From: Crocodylus rhombifer
Lineage: Eukaryota > Chordata > Crocodylia > Crocodylidae
Assembly: GCA_038503035.1 (NCBI GenBank)
Contig: JAVSML010025230.1
Span: forward strand, 545,062-609,061
Direction of reading: 5' to 3'
Length of the DNA: 64,000 bases
Each line of letters starts with the position of its first letter. Within the stretch, counting starts at the first letter, position 1. A program made the translations under genes and the position numbers. Positions 32,597 through 45,182 of the stretch are shown here, one piece after another. Below the pieces are notes generated by a model. It did no database searches. It was given only the letters and a program-made list of their open reading frames with translations, and was not told the DNA's origin.

Positions 32597-33842
32597 ACTA
32601 TAGGCCCGGTAGTCTTATGTCAGTCCTGGGGAAGCTCTTTGAGAAAATTATCCAGGAGCACATCTGCAAGGTACCAGCAGGGGAGATTATGCTTAGAGGC
32701 AACCAACATGGGTTCATTACAGGCAATTCCTGTCAGACCATCTTGGTTGCATTCTATGACCAGGTCACAAAAGCCCTGAACACAGGTGTCACAGTCGATG
32801 TAGTCTTTCTGGACTTTAAGAAGGCCTTCAACACTATCTCTCACCCCATCCTCATTAAAAAATTAGGCGACTGTGGTGTCGATGCCTACACAGTCAGATG
32901 GGTCGCAAATTAGCTGGAGGGCTGCACCCAAAGAGTGGTGGTGGATGGGTTATTTTCAACCTGGAGGGACATGGGCAGTGGGGTTCCCCAGGGCTCGGTC
33001 CTCAGGCCCCCTCTGTTGGCGACTTGTACGAGGGGGTGAAAATCACCTTGTTCAAGTTTGCAGATGATACTAACATGTGGGGAGAAGTGGGCACGCTAGA
33101 AGGGAGGGATAGGCTACAACTAGATCTGAACAGGTTACAGAGGTGGGCAGATGAGAATAGGATGGGTTTCAATATGAACAAGTGCAAGGTATTGCACCTG
33201 GGGAGGAAAAACCAGCAGCATACTTACAAACTGTGGAACTCCCTTCTTGTCAGCACAGAGGCAAAAAAGGATCTTGGAGTCACTATTAATTCCAAGATGA
33301 ACATGGGCCACCAATGTGGGGTTGCGGTCAGGAAGTCTAACCACACCTTGTCATGCATCCATAGATGCATCATGAACAGGTCCAGGGAAGTGATCCTCCT
33401 CCTCTATGCAACATTGTTCAGGCTGCAGTTGGAGTACTTCATCCAGTTCTGAGGGCCACACTTCAGGAGGGATGTGGATAGCATCAAGAGGGTCCATAGG
33501 AAGGCCACTCGCATGATCAGGGGGCAACAGGGTAGGCTCTATGAGGAGAGACTACAGGACCTCAACCTGTTCAGCCTACAAAAAAGAAGGTTGAGAGGTG
33601 ATCTGGTGGCTGCCTACAAACTTGCCAAGGGGAACCAGCAGGCAATGGGAGAATCCCTGTTCCCCCAAGCACTACCAAGAGTTAAAAGGAATAACAGCCT
33701 TAAGCTGACTGAGAGTAGATTCAGGCTAGACATCTGGAGGCACTACTTCACAGTCAGGGTGGCTAGGAGCTGAAACCAACTTCCTAAGGAAGTGGTGCTC
33801 ACCCCTACCCTGGGGGTCTTCAAAAGGAGGCTAGACAATTAC
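32597..33842 (+). mobile_element. CR1 LINE (copy B), first part, interrupted by copy C
   Basis: Homology starts abruptly at 'aactataggcccggtagtc', so the copy is 5'-truncated inside the reverse transcriptase. It runs to 'aggctagacaattac', where the CR1 3' end should continue but copy C begins. The missing 3' end resumes at 36753. It thus forms the outer element of a nest. Confidence 0.9.
32617..33773 (+). pseudogene. CR1 reverse transcriptase fragment of copy B
   Basis: The first frame gives KLFEKIIQEHI, NQHGFITGNSCQT and VVFLDFKKAFNTISHP. A TAG at about 32911 and a shift follow. The next frame carries KFADDTNMWGE (FADD at 33057-33068), NMNKCKVLHLGR and SCIHRCIMNRSREVILLLYATL to a TGA at about 33450. 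A last frame gives RVHRKATRMIRGQQG and RDLNLFSLQKRRLRGDLVAAY-type residues (with Q for R) to 33773. About two dozen bases corresponding to FNIFISDLD are missing near 33010-33030. Confidence 0.85.
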
Positions 33843-33999
33843 GCGCACTTTAAACTAGCTTCAACGGAGGATGGAGCCACAGGAAGACGTGAGGACACCT
33901 CCAAACCAAGGCAGGTGACATACACAAGGAGTACCCAGGTAAGCAGCAGAGGTCCATAGTCCTGAGAATCAGGGGGTGGCATACGCACCAATTCAAGGC

Positions 34000-34990
34000 C
34001 TTAAATGCCTCTATACCAATGCTCACAGTATGGGGAATAAGCAGGAGGAACTCGCCCTTTGGATAGCTATTTGAAACCCAGACATAGTAGGGCTCACAGA
34101 AACCTGGTGGGATTCATCCCACAACTGGGCAGTCAATATTAAAGGCTGAGGCTATACAGGTGGGATAGAACAGTAAGGAAAGGTGGGTGTGTGGCGCTCT
34201 ACGTCAAAAAGAAATACACATCCTCAACCAGCAGGATGGGGTCAGAGGAGGGGTAGGCTGAAATGCTCTGGGTCAGGATACAGGGGGGTCATGGGGAAAG
34301 GGACTTAATAGTGCGGGTCTACTACAGACCTGCCAACCAAGGGGAAGAGCTGGACCATGAATTCTTGGGTCAGCTTGCAGAGGCACTTAAGGCAAGGGAT
34401 GTACTTGTCCAGGTAATTTAGATCACCCATGACATCTGCTGGGAGGAGTAGTCAGCCAGGTCTGACTGCTCACAGAGGTTCCTGGCTGAGATACAGGACC
34501 TCCACTTAACCCATGAGGTGCACAGTCCTACCAGGGGGAATACCCTGCTGGACCTGGTCCTGGACACCCAGGTCCTCAACCACCTGGGCAATAGCGATCA
34601 TCGCTTGTTGGAATTCACCATCCACTGCAGGGTGTCAAGGGCCTACAGCAAGGCAGTAGCCTTAGACTTTAAGAGGGCCAAATTCAATAATCTGAGGCAA
34701 TTCCTGGGGGGAGGGGAACTGGGTGCCCAAGGTGAGTGGTCATTCCTTAAGGAGACAATACTCAGAGCCCAAGGGCTGACAATACCAACAAGAAGCAAAG
34801 GGGGCAAGAGTGCCCCAAAGACCCCTGGCTCATCAAGGGCATTCGTGAATGCCTGATTGCCAAAAAGGAGTCATACACCCAGTGGAAGGGAGGGGCTATC
34901 ACCAAAGAGGAGTATACCTCCACCGCTCAGGTCTGTAGGGGGGCTGTTAGGAAAGCTAAGGCAGATACGGAACTAAGGCTAGCATCAAGG
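34000..34990 (+). pseudogene. CR1 endonuclease remnant of copy C
   Basis: Shifting frames give LKCLYTNAHSMGNKQEELAL, a stop, PDIVGLTETWWDSSHNWAVN, and later an SDH-type GNSDHRLLEFTIH block (about 34588-34623). The GDLNFPDICW segment is destroyed ('ggtaatttagatcacccat', with a stop). Only 34518-34856 remains as an open stretch. Confidence 0.8.
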
Positions 34991-35025
34991 ATAACAAAAA
35001 GTCCCTTTTTAAATATATAAGGAGA

Positions 35026-36678
35026 ATGAAGAAGGCCCTGGGTAATGTGGGACCCCTGCAGGATATGCTTGGCAATCTGGTGGTCACACCAGAGGAGAAA
35101 TCAGACCTCTTTAACTATTTCTTTGCCTCTATTTTCTTGTGCAGGGATTGGGACTCCCCTACTGAGATTCAGGATGGACTCGGGAGAAACTCTACCAAGC
35201 CTAGGGTCAGGGAGGACCATGTTAGAGAACTTCTGGAGGGGCTGGATGTGTTCAAATCAGCAGGTCCAGATGCTCTCCACCCCAAGGTGTTGAGGGAATT
35301 GGCAGGGGTTATCATGGGGCCCCTGGCATGGCTTTACGAGCACTTGTGGTGCTCTGGTCAGGTGCTGGACAACTGCAAGAGGGCCAATGTGGTCCCCATC
35401 TTTAAAAAAGGGAAGAGGGAGGACCCAGGCAACTATAGGCCCATTAGTCGTACTTCAATCCTGGGGAAGCTCTTTGAGAAGATTATGAAGGAACACAGCA
35501 GTAGGGATGATGCTCAAGGGCAACCAGCATGGTTTTATTAAGGGCAAGTCCTGTCAGACCAACCTGATTGCCTTCTATGATCAGGTCACAAAATCACTGG
35601 ATGCAGGTGTCACAGTGGATGTAGTGTTTTTGGACTTCAGGAAGGCCTTTGACACCATCTCCCACCCCATTCTCATTTAAAAGCTAGGTGACTGTGGCAC
35701 TGATGCCTACACAGTCAGATGGATTGCAAATTGGCTGAGGGGTCATACTCAGGGAGTGGCGGTGGATGGGTCATTTTTGACCTGGAGGGAAGTGGGCAGT
35801 GGGGTCCCCCCAGGGCTCAGTCCTTGGGCCTGTACTGTTCAATTTGTTTATTAATGACTTGGATGACAGGGTGAAGAGCAGCCTGTTTAAATTTGCAGAT
35901 GACACCAAGATTTGGGGTAAAGTGGGCATGCTAGAAGGGAAGGACAGATCACAGCAGGACCTGGACAGGTTACAGGGGTGGGCAAATGAAAGTAGGATGG
36001 GATTCAATACTGACAAGTGCAGGGTGCCACACTTGGGCAGTAAGAACCAGCAACATACCTATAGGCTGGGGAATTCCGTTTTCAAAAGCACAGTGGCAGA
36101 AAGAGATCTTGGAGTCAACAATGGGCCGACAATGCAAGAACACAGTCAGTAAGGCTAACTGTACCTTGTCCCGCATCCATAGATGCATCACAAGCAGGGC
36201 CAAGGGGGTGATCCTCCCCCTCTATGAGACACCGGTCAGGCCGCAGTTAGAGTATTGTGTCCAGTTCTGGGTGCCACACTTCAGGAGGGATGTGGACAGC
36301 ATTGAGAGGGTCCAAAGGAGGGCCACTCACATGATCCAGGGACAGCAGGACAAACCTTATAAGGAGAGGCTACAGGACCTTAACCTGTTCAACTTTCACA
36401 AGGGAAGGCTAAGAGGGGACCAGGTGACCATCTATAAACTTTCTAGGGGGGACCAGCAGGGTTTGGGAGAGACCTTGTTCCCCCAAGCACCTCCCAGAGT
36501 AACAAGGAATAATGACCACAAGTTCTTAGAGAGTAGGTTTAAACTAGATATTAGAAGGCACTACTTCACAGTCAGGGCGGCTAGAATCTGGAACCAACTT
36601 CCAAGGGAAGTGGTGACGGTTCTTACCCTGGGTGTCTTTAAGAGGAGGCTTGACATTTACCTGGCTGGGCTCATATGA
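35026..36678 (+). pseudogene. CR1 reverse transcriptase of copy C
   Basis: The first frame (35026-35541) has KALGNVGPLQDMLGNLVVTP, the uninterrupted version of the site disrupted in copy A, then RANVVPIFKKGKREDPGNYRP. A shift follows near 35500. SPQGSVLGPVLFNLFINDLDD and KFADDTKIWGK (FADD near 35894) follow in 35799-36152. About 20 bases are missing near 36118, equivalent to 'IVDSKMNM'. The C-terminal frame then runs open through [40 protein letters not shown] and RAARIWNQLP to a TGA at 36676-36678, the expected ORF2 end. Inactive. Confidence 0.87.
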
Positions 36679-36752
36679 GCCCAGTTTTCTCTCCTCCCCC
36701 TGGTAGGGGGTCGGACTAGAAGATCCCTTCCAACCCTACATCTCTGAATCAC

Positions 36753-36862
36753 CTACCCTGGGTTGTCTGACCCCAGCATCCTTTCATGCCCATGGCAGGG
36801 AGTTGGACTTCATGACCTGCTTAGGTCCCTTCTGACCCTACCAACTATAAAACTATGAAACT
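36753..36862 (+). mobile_element. CR1 copy B, displaced 3' end
   Basis: 'ctaccctgggttgtctgacc' and the following 'catggcaggg', 'gacctgcttaggtccctt' and '(aactatga)' octamers are a second CR1 3' end directly after the end of copy C. They fit the piece missing from copy B at 33842. The octamer tail is at 36840-36862. Confidence 0.85.
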
Positions 36863-37639
36863 ATTTTAAAAAGTGTGTGTTTATGAATTTTGAGTCTTTT
36901 GGGTAACCTCAATACATTTTGAAGAACTGCTTGCCGTTTCAACCTGAATAAATAATGCAACAAATGGTCTTCCATAAAGAGAAATTACTACAGGAACAGC
37001 TGATCAGATTAATCGGAAGGGCTGTTACCTAATGCTCAGCATAGTATACTCTAAGGAAGAAGTACTGGGTTCCTACCTTCTTCTGTCACTAACCCTATCA
37101 TCTACAAAATAAGAGTCATTATGTCAAGTGCAAAGTATTTACTATATCATTTACTGTTTTTTCCTGATCAGAAACATGAAAATCTTAAGGTGGGGCTGCT
37201 TTCCTCTTATGCCAATACTATTGTTTATTTTTTCCTCTTTCAGCCTCCTTCATAGTGTGGAAGATATAAAAATTAATGAATAGGTCTCTGCTACTACTTC
37301 AGAGAAGCCAAGATATTAAACTGAAGCCTGACTTTTCATATCTTTAGCTGGAGCTACACAAAAGAAGAGACTGAGGGAGAGAAAAGAAGTGAGTGAGAAA
37401 GAGCATGTGCCTGGAAGCTGGAAACAAATTTAGTTATTGGAGAAAGAGGGATCTTAACAAGGCTCCATGGCTCTGCTAGACCTGATAGCTTAATTACAAA
37501 ATCAGAACTATTAAAAATGGACAAAGTTTGAGGCCAAGATGAAGTATAACCAAAAAATCTATAGAAAAATAAAAAGAAAACCACAGGATTTGTGATAACT
37601 TCATACGTGTGGAGGGGAGTGGAAGAGAACTCAAGTGGC

Positions 37640-38560
37640 AGCTAATAGAGTTCTTTTTCTCTTTAAAAGGTTCTAAGACTCCAAAAGGCACAAGACTATA
37701 ACCCTGAAGTCAATTCTGGGAAACTCATAAGATTATTAAAGCACAGTTAGTAATACAATTTAGTAAGGGACAGTGACAGAATGTATTCAGAAAAGAGAAG
37801 GTCATGCCCGACAAATTTGCTTGAATTCCTTGACTGTATTACCTATTTTGTAGACAATGGTAACATAATGACAATTTATTTGGATTTTATGAGATCATTT
37901 GATACTGTACCACAAAACAGATTGATTTGCACAGGTAGAGAGCATGCTTTGAAAGAAGAATATGAAAGTAGATTCAAATGGATTTAAAATGGGATATCTA
38001 AAAAACTGGCAGAGTGTTTAAGAAAATCAGAAAACAGGAGAGTTTTTAAGAAAATCGGAATTAGCACAAATTTTGATGATTTGCTCTAGTTGCAGCCTGG
38101 GCAATGTTATATTAAAAGTGATAAAAACCGCTTACACAATCATAAGGCAGCACAGAGGAAGGACAAAGAGCAGACAATTGCAGAGTGATCTGGATAAATT
38201 AGGTCTATGGTCTTATTAGTGGTTTATGCAGTCCACATTAATTAGGCACCAAAAATAGTCAGATTATATCTTGAAATAAATGACAACACACAGAGAAAAT
38301 AAGAAAAATAAAGAAAGAGAATTGTGCATAGTTCATTGAAAGTATATATTTGATTTTAATAGCAGTACGCAAACAAGGGATATTTGCTCTGAGAAGTTGA
38401 TGCAACAGGAATGAAGTGGAGATTATGCTAGCAGTGTACAATGTGGAGCTCCTGTTTGGAATACTGAGCAGAACTATTTGCACTGTCTTCTAACAGGGGT
38501 CACTGCTGCAGCTGAGAGTAGAACAAGACATTTATGCCACAATCTCCCAGTTCCAATACA
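37640..38560 (+). mobile_element. Ancient CR1/L3-like reverse transcriptase fragment
   Basis: The frame at 37781-37987 gives CPTNLLEFLDC, VDNGNIMTIYLDFMRSFDTVPQ, equivalent to the catalytic 'FLDFxKAFDTVPH' block with Lys-Ala changed to Arg-Ser. Further on, 'gagtgatctggataaattagg' corresponds to QxDLDKL, and 'gtacaatgtggagctcctg' to the C-terminal LYxALVRPxLEY region. Very diverged; boundaries approximate. Confidence 0.6.
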
Positions 38561-41500
38561 GACACGTGAACCTTAAAAAGTGCAAATCCAATTGTGCCTA
38601 CATATTTAGGAGATGAATTATTTGGATCCCTTAGAGTTGCCAAATTCGACTGGATTCAAACAACCAGTTAACTGCGTTAAGCCCACCAACCCCTAGACCC
38701 AAAAAGCAATAGCAGTCACTTCAGTGGCAATTCAGCACTTCTAGTTTTGATCTTGGCTAGCGTCCTGAGATGAGAGGTCTTATAAAGAAGAAAAACAACA
38801 GGGAACGGGCTGTGCAATTTTTCTGAACCACAACAACATGTTTGTACTGAGATTAGTTCCAGATTCAATTTTTGGTTTGTGGAAAAGGTTTTTAGTTTAT
38901 CCAAATTCACTTATCCTACTATAATTTCCTAAATAAAAGCTCCAAAAACAAAGTTGTATTCCTTGACATCATGGTTTGAAATAAACAAAGCACAGCTAAA
39001 GGAGAAGAGGTTTTCTTAAGATTAGTGAATGAAAAGCAAGAGACTAGTCTTGAGTGGAAGCAGTAAGAAAACATGACAACGTAGATTGATGTTGAGATAA
39101 GAGACAATGTATAAGCAAATCAGTCAACCTCTCATTGGAAAGGCAGCGCACAGACTAACAATCCTTTATATACAGTCAGCAGAAAAGTAAAGTACTGAAT
39201 GTGCATTTAAGATGAAGCTGGGTGCATTTTTTCAAGAGAAGAGTGCTGTGTTTCGGGGACTGAAATTATGACGATAGAAATTCATCTGTTGCTCCAGATA
39301 AAAGGAGAGGAGGCTTTGATGAATCTATAGTCTTATCTTGGCCTATAAGTATATTACCACATATTTATATTCTATGTATTATAAGATAATACAGAAAACA
39401 GATAGTTTGCCCATTCTGATGTCCTGAGGCAATGGCCTCTGACTGAAATGAGGAATTCATTAACTACTACTACAAGGCTGCTTTTAAAAACATTTTGGGG
39501 GAGGCTGTGGGATTACTGGATTTATTACTTAGCACAAACCTACATCCTTTGTAGCCCATTAATGGAATCCTTATGTTGTTCAACTTTGCTTCATTCAATA
39601 ATTGCTGTATATCACATTGGACAATCAGAATGCAGGGCATAACCTTCAGTAGATGCTATTCATGAATTCCATTAGAATCCAAGTGGCAGCATATGTTAAC
39701 TTTCTGTTTTATGTGAATATTTAGAATGTGTACGTGTGTGCCTGCAGACCGTGCAATTTATTATGTCCTTACCTTCACTAGTAAAGCTTATAGTGATAAT
39801 TTCGGCAGAGCCATTGCCTAATGACTTTCAAATATAATTAAAAACATATTTCAATATAAAGTATATTGCCAAAGTCAAATATATACCAGCTAAGTGAAAT
39901 TAACCTTCAAATGATACTTGAATAACAGTAAACCACAAGGGTATGTAGGAGATTAGATATACTGTAGTTTAATTATGTTACAATAATTCACCTCATTAAT
40001 CTCCTAGGAAACAATAACCACAACAGTTAAATACTGTAATTAACAAACCCTATTTCAAACTTGATTTTAATTTTATACGACTTTGCAATATTATCCACTG
40101 CAATTATATACAAGACAAACAAAAGATAAAGCAAATATTAAGTTCTCTGGAGAAGACATCAAAAACATCCTGATGTCTTTAACCTGTGAGAGAGAAGAAA
40201 TTAGGCCACACAATTTTGTTGTATTTCTATATTTTGAGGGACATGTCAAAATACATGCTGCCAACGCTCAGTTCCATTTAATCTGCAAACAATCCAGATA
40301 GCTAGCAACGCTCAGCTTCTGCTGGGTCACAGGTACTCTGGACATTCTCCAGTCCTCTCTGTCACTGATATTCCTGATTGAACTAGCACCTGTCAGACCT
40401 GAAAGGATTATTAGTTTGGATAACACGCTCAATATTTTTAGGCTGGTGGTTTAATGTGTGTTTGCTTTTTGGCATGGTGTTGTACTATAGGACTCTGGAA
40501 AATGACATGGAAAAAAATCAGTCTCTGTCACCGCTTGACAAGGGTCTAAAATACCCCTAGGCTCCTTTATCTACTTTTTTGCAAATCTGTCATTTGAGTC
40601 ACTGTTTTTACTTAGGCATCTAGAGAAGCATAAAACAGTCCTCATGACTCATAAGATTTCAATCTGTATACCAGATTTTCTCATACACAACACTAAAAAA
40701 TGCACACCTTGTTTTGGATAGATAGAAAAAAATATTTCCAGAGTTGTAGCTGTATAGAACAGAGACAGAGCCTAATCTTCAGATGAATCACCCTCCCCCC
40801 TTCCCTGCTTAACTAAAACTTAAACCCTAGCTACCTCTGAAGACTGATCTCCATGGATTGAGCTATGATTTTGAAAAGAGCTAAGGAGTGTCAAAGACTG
40901 TGAACAAGGAAAAGAATGACCAGGAGCAGTTTGTAAACAGCAAAACTGCCCTAAAAAGGGTGGTATAACACATCCAACTTTCACTATGTGCAGTTAAAAC
41001 ACAAGCAGACATGCATTCAAGCAATTTAGCATATAAGTGTCCTTGTGGCATTGCAAAGTTGTTCCATTTGAAGCAAGGTTTATCTCCTAACAAGTACTAA
41101 CTTCAATAGGTCACTGCATTGCAATGACTTGGAACTGCTGCAAATGCATGTGCAGCAACACACAAAGGTAACTTGATTAGTGGAACATGAAGACTTTTTA
41201 AAAAGAGAGCCAATCATTAATACCTCTTAAATGAAGAGCCATGAGCCATTAAGTCAATTGACTTCCTCACCTACCTCAGTAGTAATGTAACAGCTGCTGC
41301 ACTGTGGATCAGAAATCAAAGTAGGGTGCTTCTATCCCAGGCAGAAAAATCAGTTTCCTTGTTTAATACATATACCCTCATTTTGGTGGGCTGACTTTTA
41401 GAAAGGTGGGTGTTGTAGGCAAGAAAATATGGTGTTTAAGGAATGCTCAACTGCTCTTGAAATGCTGTCATCTTGGCAGGCATTTTGTTCAGAAATATAA

Positions 41501-42959
41501 TACAGCAGCTCTTGTATAGAATGCAGAATAGTTTTACAGCAAACGAAAAAGGCAGAATATAAATACATTATATGCGTACAAGATGGAGGACTCTAGAGAC
41601 CCTCTGATCTTTCAGAAGGTAACATAAGACACGATACAATTGTATACCAAACCAGCAGAACTGTTCATAAAACTTATACAATGCTGTCTGCAAATGGTGA
41701 GACAGGTATGTACATTACCACTTGTAGATCCAATACTTGGCAGGTATGCACCCCCGTTTGATAAAGCAGCTATTATTTATTATTATTATTTACAGTGGTC
41801 CCAATGTCAGCTGTCCACTCATGTATTTTCACTCAAGATAATGAGAGGGAGGCACCATGTAAGAAGACTTATTTAATATGTATGGACTTAAAGAGAAGAA
41901 GCTATCTACCAAATGACCTCTACCACAGAAGGCAGTTCCTGAAATTTCATGCATGCTTCTCATTTACTTGATAGCCACACATCATCCCGCTTAATTTGTG
42001 ATATCTAATGAGACCACAGCCTAAGTTCTTGTAGGTAGAGTTATTTTAGTATGGTTCAAAAGAAATACCTCACCATTTTCATGTTGCATAGAAATGCTCC
42101 CCTAATTATATTATATTTTAGGACACACATGAAATGTTTTTATTCCTTTTGACCCCAGAAGAAGTATCTATTTACTTTACAAAACGTTTTATCTAGGATT
42201 TTTTTTTTTTTTTTATTTCTCAACTTCTATGGACGTTTTTCTTTGTACCAGTTCATAAAGAAAATAAAGTTTTTTTGTAGCAGTAACATTGGTGAGGAAT
42301 AAGCAAGAGGTTTGTGTTTGTATAAAACAAAAATGAACATATTTCAAAATGCTATGATCCAATATCTGAATGCTACAGAGAACAAAACTCATTCAATAAC
42401 AATATTTTTCCATTAAAACACTGTTATATGTACTAAAGTTCAAATGATATATGAATGCCTCCTTGAAGAAGATGTTCTGTATATCAGATGCACCATAAAT
42501 ACTGTAGGATGTGATGCACCTCAGGCAGAATAGGCACATCCTTGAGTGCTTCTGGAAAATATACAGTGTATATGAAGGTGAATTATGGTGGTGAACAAAT
42601 TTAATATATCTAGTTGCCTGGTGGACACCCACAATTTGCAATTTAATCATCCACGAGGTATGGCATGTTCATAATTGAATTAGACTTTGAAATAAGGCAA
42701 CATTGGTTTATAGTGAGTTTAAAAAATAGCACACCTTTCCAGGTTCATGATAATCATAGAAGCAATGATAAGTTACAAACAAGCAAGGCAAATTAGATTA
42801 AAGCATCAGAGCAGCACTGAATAAAAAAACAAAACAAAGTCTTCTATAGATAGGATCTTGAATACATAGCAACATTTTCACCATCACCTTCCTTTCCAGT
42901 TTTTGGATTTATACACAGAAAAAAATAATCTACCATTTTTATTTTGCAAGACTAACAAG
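38561..42959. other. 4.4 kb AT-rich DNA, no gene recognised
   Basis: No coding signature, RNA gene or repeat family that I can defend. A poly-T run of about 17 lies at 42199-42215. Open frames here are short, AT-biased and without motifs. Confidence 0.5.
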
Positions 42960-43320
42960 ATTTATATTTTTGTACAAAATGTCAGGCTCTAAAAATACTG
43001 AGATTTTCAAACAAAGAAGGAAAAAACAGCCTGGCCGGATCCAAGCACATGCATTTCCCCGGGGACAATCAGAAGTGGTACCTGGGGTCTTGGAGACGTC
43101 CCAGGGCTCCAGCAGCAGTGATCCAACAGCAGGGAGCCTGGCTGGCAGCCAGAGTGTGGTTCTGGCTGCCGGCCAGGCTCTGATTTCAGGTGGTGCGCGC
43201 TGCCATCATGTCCACCACCCTACTGTTTCCACCATGGGTTTTTTTACACCAGGATCTCCCAGTGTCAAACTCTCCCTCCCCTCCCTTCCAGTACTTCCAA
43301 TACTTTTTCTAAAATGATAT
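42960..43320 (+). other. Isolated GC-rich patch with a strong hairpin
   Basis: A GC-rich block of about 250 bp (43030-43280) stands in AT-rich DNA. CCTGGCTGGCAGCCAGA at 43138-43154 pairs with TCTGGCTGCCGGCCAGG at 43162-43178 (one mismatch, 7-nt loop). An open frame of 115 aa (42970-43317) covers it, but its product is Ser/Pro/Gly-rich with no domain, and it runs into poly-pyrimidine sequence. I read it as an inserted repeat fragment; an old exon cannot be excluded. Confidence 0.35.
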
Positions 43321-44439
43321 TTCCTAAATAAATTGTATTTCCAGCATATATTGTACCCATTATGTAAATTTAACTGGCATCAACCAAAGGTGGTTATTTT
43401 TGTTGCAACAAATATTCACAGAGTAAATTTTTTCCCTGACAAATAGGTTAATAATAGCATGGACTATATTGTTTCAGATGTTAAAATATCAAAAAGTACA
43501 TGCCTAAGATAATGTTGCTATCGTTAACCCTGAAGTACTTTGCCCTCACTATCAGCAATGAAGGCTTAAAAAAAATACCAATGACAATTACACAACAAGA
43601 TCACTAATAAAAAAGGAAAAGATTAATTGGAAAGCTGCCTTGAGAGACCAAATGTTCCAGACCTGACAGTTTTATAATGTAAGTAATTAGGGCAACATTA
43701 TGAGTTATGTTATCAGAGCCAGCAGCATGATCAGCAATTGTTTATGTTTCAGGGTCTATTCACCAGTACAGTATGTAGAAAGCAGGGAACTAAAAGCAGA
43801 TGAAACACAGATGTTGATGGAATGGAGCTTGTTCCTCAGCTGAATGCTGCTATTGCTCTGCCAATGCCTTGAATGGGACATAAAAGACAGACAAATAAAC
43901 AGTTCCCTATCAATGCAGCTTGTACGACATATTAAATATATCTTATGCAGATGTCAGATCTAGTCATCTCTTTGGTAACATGAAAATTAAAGATAGGCAT
44001 AATAAGTCAGGGGAAAAAACCTTCCTATCAAGCTCTCCCCCCATTAGTAGAATCTAAACCAAGTCAAAACTTCCTCAGTGATCTGAAATTAAATTGTTCT
44101 ATTATTTCATTAGTATTATTATTTTCATTTAGTTCTCTTTTAAAGACATTGCTGGAAGCACATTTTACATAATACCCTATTCTGAAAATTTCAGACTGAA
44201 ATCCAGAAGCAAACCATTCCATTTGAGTTTTGTTAAAAGAAAGCTTAGTGATCTTTCAGAACACAAGCTGTTTTATTTAAAATGATTTCAACTTGACACA
44301 CACAGCCTGAGTTCCAGCATGGTCTCCCTTAGATGCCAAACTAGGTCTGAAACTTCATGCAGCACAAGTACCAGCTGAGTACATTGCAGCTAAACATAAA
44401 TCATTGGGCTTAAGGGTAATAATCAATGGCTTTAGGTCT
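43321..44439. other. AT-rich DNA, nothing recognised
   Basis: No motif or repeat that I can support. Confidence 0.5.
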
Positions 44440-44756
44440 TCTTGTCAGCTGGTATCAAGCAGAGTGCTCCAGGGGTCAGCACTGGGGCTGGTTTTGTTCA
44501 ACAACCTGGAAGATGGGATGGAGTGCACCCTCAGGAAGTTTGCAAATGACACCAGCTGGGGGGAACAGTAGATATGCTGGAGGGTAGAGCTATGGTTTAG
44601 AGACACCTAGACAAATTGGAGGACCGGACCAAAAGAAATCTTATGAGGTTCAATAAGGAGAAGTACAAAGTCCTTCACTTGGGATGGAACAATCCCCTGC
44701 ACTAGTACAGTTGAGGACCAACTAGCTAAGAAGACGCTCTGCAGACAAATACCTAG

Positions 44757-44930
44757 GGGTGCCTATACACATGTAGTATACACATGAGCTTTACTTAAAG
44801 CACCCCCATTACCATTTTTTATCACAGGGATGTTGATACATGTGGCACTCCAGGCACTTTAATTAGAGTGGCTCTTGGAATTACAGTGGACAGTAAACGT
44901 ACAATATTAGTAAAAGTACAATATCTGTAC
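44757..44930. mobile_element. MITE-like insertion in copy E
   Basis: Foreign sequence begins at 'ggggtgcctatacacatg' and includes 'tacatgtggcactccaggca' and 'ctttaattagag'. This is similar in style to the 'gtctacacatgca' elements at 17806-18042. Its right part holds a tandem 17-mer pair (44892-44908 and 44909-44925). CR1 homology resumes just after 44930. No clear duplication. Confidence 0.5.
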
Positions 44931-45182
44931 TTAATGTAAGCCAACAGCGTGCCCTTATTGAAAAGAAAGATAATGGCATATGGAGCTGCATTAGTAGGAG
45001 CATTGCCAGCAGACTGAGGGAAGTAATTATTCCCCTCTATTCAGCACTGGTAAGACCACATCTGGAGTACTGTGTCCAGTTTTGGGCCCCCTGCTGCAAA
45101 AAGGACATGGACAAATTGGAGAGATTCCAGTGGAGGGCAACAGAAATGGTTAGGGGGCTGGAGTACATGACTTCTAAGAAAG

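Larger units (their letters stand above)
33843..36752 (+). mobile_element. CR1 LINE (copy C) inserted into copy B
   Basis: It starts with the extreme 3' end of ORF1 ('actttaaactagcttc', matching 'ctttaaactaggctcg' of copy A). It then runs through a full but broken ORF2 and a short 3' UTR ending near 'ctacatctctgaatca'. Its 3' UTR ('gctgggctcatatgagccca', 'cggactagaagatccc') is complete before copy B resumes at 36753. The insertion site shows only weak flank similarity ('aattac' / 'aatcac'), as usual for CR1. Confidence 0.88.
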
